A stretch of DNA of 37,244 bases from a virus: IMG/VR virus record IMGVR_UViG_3300025072_000016, positions 1 to 37,244 of that record. The stretch is one strand, 5' to 3'. Positions 36,774 through 37,244 of this stretch are shown here, piece after piece (the first letter of the stretch is position 1; each line of letters starts with the position of its first letter). The notes beneath the pieces are model-generated. The model searched no databases. It saw only the letters and a list, made by a program, of their open reading frames with translations, and was not told the origin of the DNA. Made by a program: the position numbers and the translations under genes.

Positions 36774-37244
36774 ATGGCACGGGTAGCGTGGGAGCCAACA
36801 GAGAAACAAATAGATACAATAAGAGAAATGTCTACCCTTGGTGCGTCTGATTCTAAAATAGCAAAAGCATTAAACATACATAGGAATACATTCTCAAAGT
36901 ATAAAAATGCACAAGATGAAAATGTGCAAAATGTGCAACCTATAAAAAAGGCTCTTGAAGAGGGTAGTGAAGAGCGCCGTGTCTCTGTTCTTGAAGAAGT
37001 AGAAGACGCAATGAGGAAGACAGCTTTAGGGTACTTTATAGAAGAGGAAGAAACATTCTATAAGTGTGTGCAAATAGAAGACGGTGAAGGCAATGTAATA
37101 AAAGAGTATGACACACCAGAGAGGAAAGTTAAAAGGCGTAAGTTTGTTAATCCTAACGCTACTCTCCAAATGTTTCTAGGAGTAAACCTCTCAGAAGGCA
37201 AATATCAATCTATCAACAAGGTAGAGGTGAAGCAAGAGAACAAC
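36774..37244 (+). CDS. Terminase small subunit (3' end outside window)
   Basis: ATG 36774 with AAGGGGG upstream, open to the end of the window (157 codons). Residues 10-40 (EKQIDTIREMSTLGASDSKI, then IAKALNIHRNTFSKYKN) form a helix-turn-helix, the DNA-binding part of small terminases, which recognise the packaging site. The second half is charged with FIEEEETFYKCVQIEDGEGN. The large terminase, whose end opens the window, should follow. Confidence 0.75.
   Translation, partial: MARVAWEPTEKQIDTIREMSTLGASDSKIAKALNIHRNTFSKYKNAQDENVQNVQPIKKALEEGSEERRVSVLEEVEDAMRKTALGYFIEEEETFYKCVQIEDGEGNVIKEYDTPERKVKRRKFVNPNATLQMFLGVNLSEGKYQSINKVEVKQENN

Noticed and set aside
1-37244. Integrase, retron, diversity-generating retroelement or insertion sequence
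   Set aside because: No tyrosine or serine recombinase, reverse transcriptase or transposase motif was found in any frame examined.

Overview
The window is most of a tailed, siphovirus-like phage genome. It opens in the last 81 codons of a large terminase gene and closes inside a small terminase gene, so the two ends probably meet on a circular or terminally redundant map, with roughly 1.1-1.3 kb missing (inferred from usual terminase lengths). Base composition is AT-rich, and genes sit in long operons with ATGA or TAATG overlaps. The host is not identifiable. The many integron-type recombination sites suggest a bacterium that carries a chromosomal integron; a spirochaete such as Treponema is one untested guess.

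Layout. (1) 1-17351, rightward: terminase end, portal, Mu F-like head protein, scaffold-like protein, major capsid protein, connector genes, tail tube, tail assembly chaperone with a probable -1 frameshift product, tape measure, tail-tip proteins and a tail fibre. (2) 17348-21762, leftward: lipoprotein, SSB, an array of small unknown genes separated by about 60-bp attC-like sites, a DNA methyltransferase and an HNH protein. (3) 21965-23681, rightward: a one-pass membrane protein, a DUF1353-like protein and a DUF5675-like probable lysis enzyme, ended by terminators. (4) 23876-31379, rightward early region: clusters of very small cysteine-rich proteins, small RHH and HTH regulators, a DnaD-type replication protein, a Rad52/Sak-like annealase and a YqaJ exonuclease. 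(5) 31376-34348: small proteins, a NinG-like protein, then a second attC-like array on the other strand. (6) 34369-37244: DUF1367-like protein, a tRNA-like gene with an abnormal anticodon loop, small membrane proteins and the small terminase.

The most unusual system is the pair of integron-like cassette arrays (about 18308-20094 leftward and 32549-34348 rightward). Ten sites of 56-64 bp begin with ATAAC and, in nine of ten, end with GTTATG. Their internal arms re-pair by compensatory changes, usually with one extrahelical base, as in attC sites. Most of the bounded genes end with a stop codon inside or next to ATAAC. No tyrosine recombinase is visible, so the phage would have to use a host IntI.

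The early region also shows a promoter family (A-rich box, -35, 16-17 bp, TATATT) in which each copy holds a different palindromic operator. Two copies share an identical 15-bp upstream box at identical spacing. Each of three operators lies close to a gene for a small RHH or HTH-like protein, suggesting several small autoregulated circuits. Two structured untranslated segments (25288-25362 and 34737-34803) look like leader RNAs or small RNAs.
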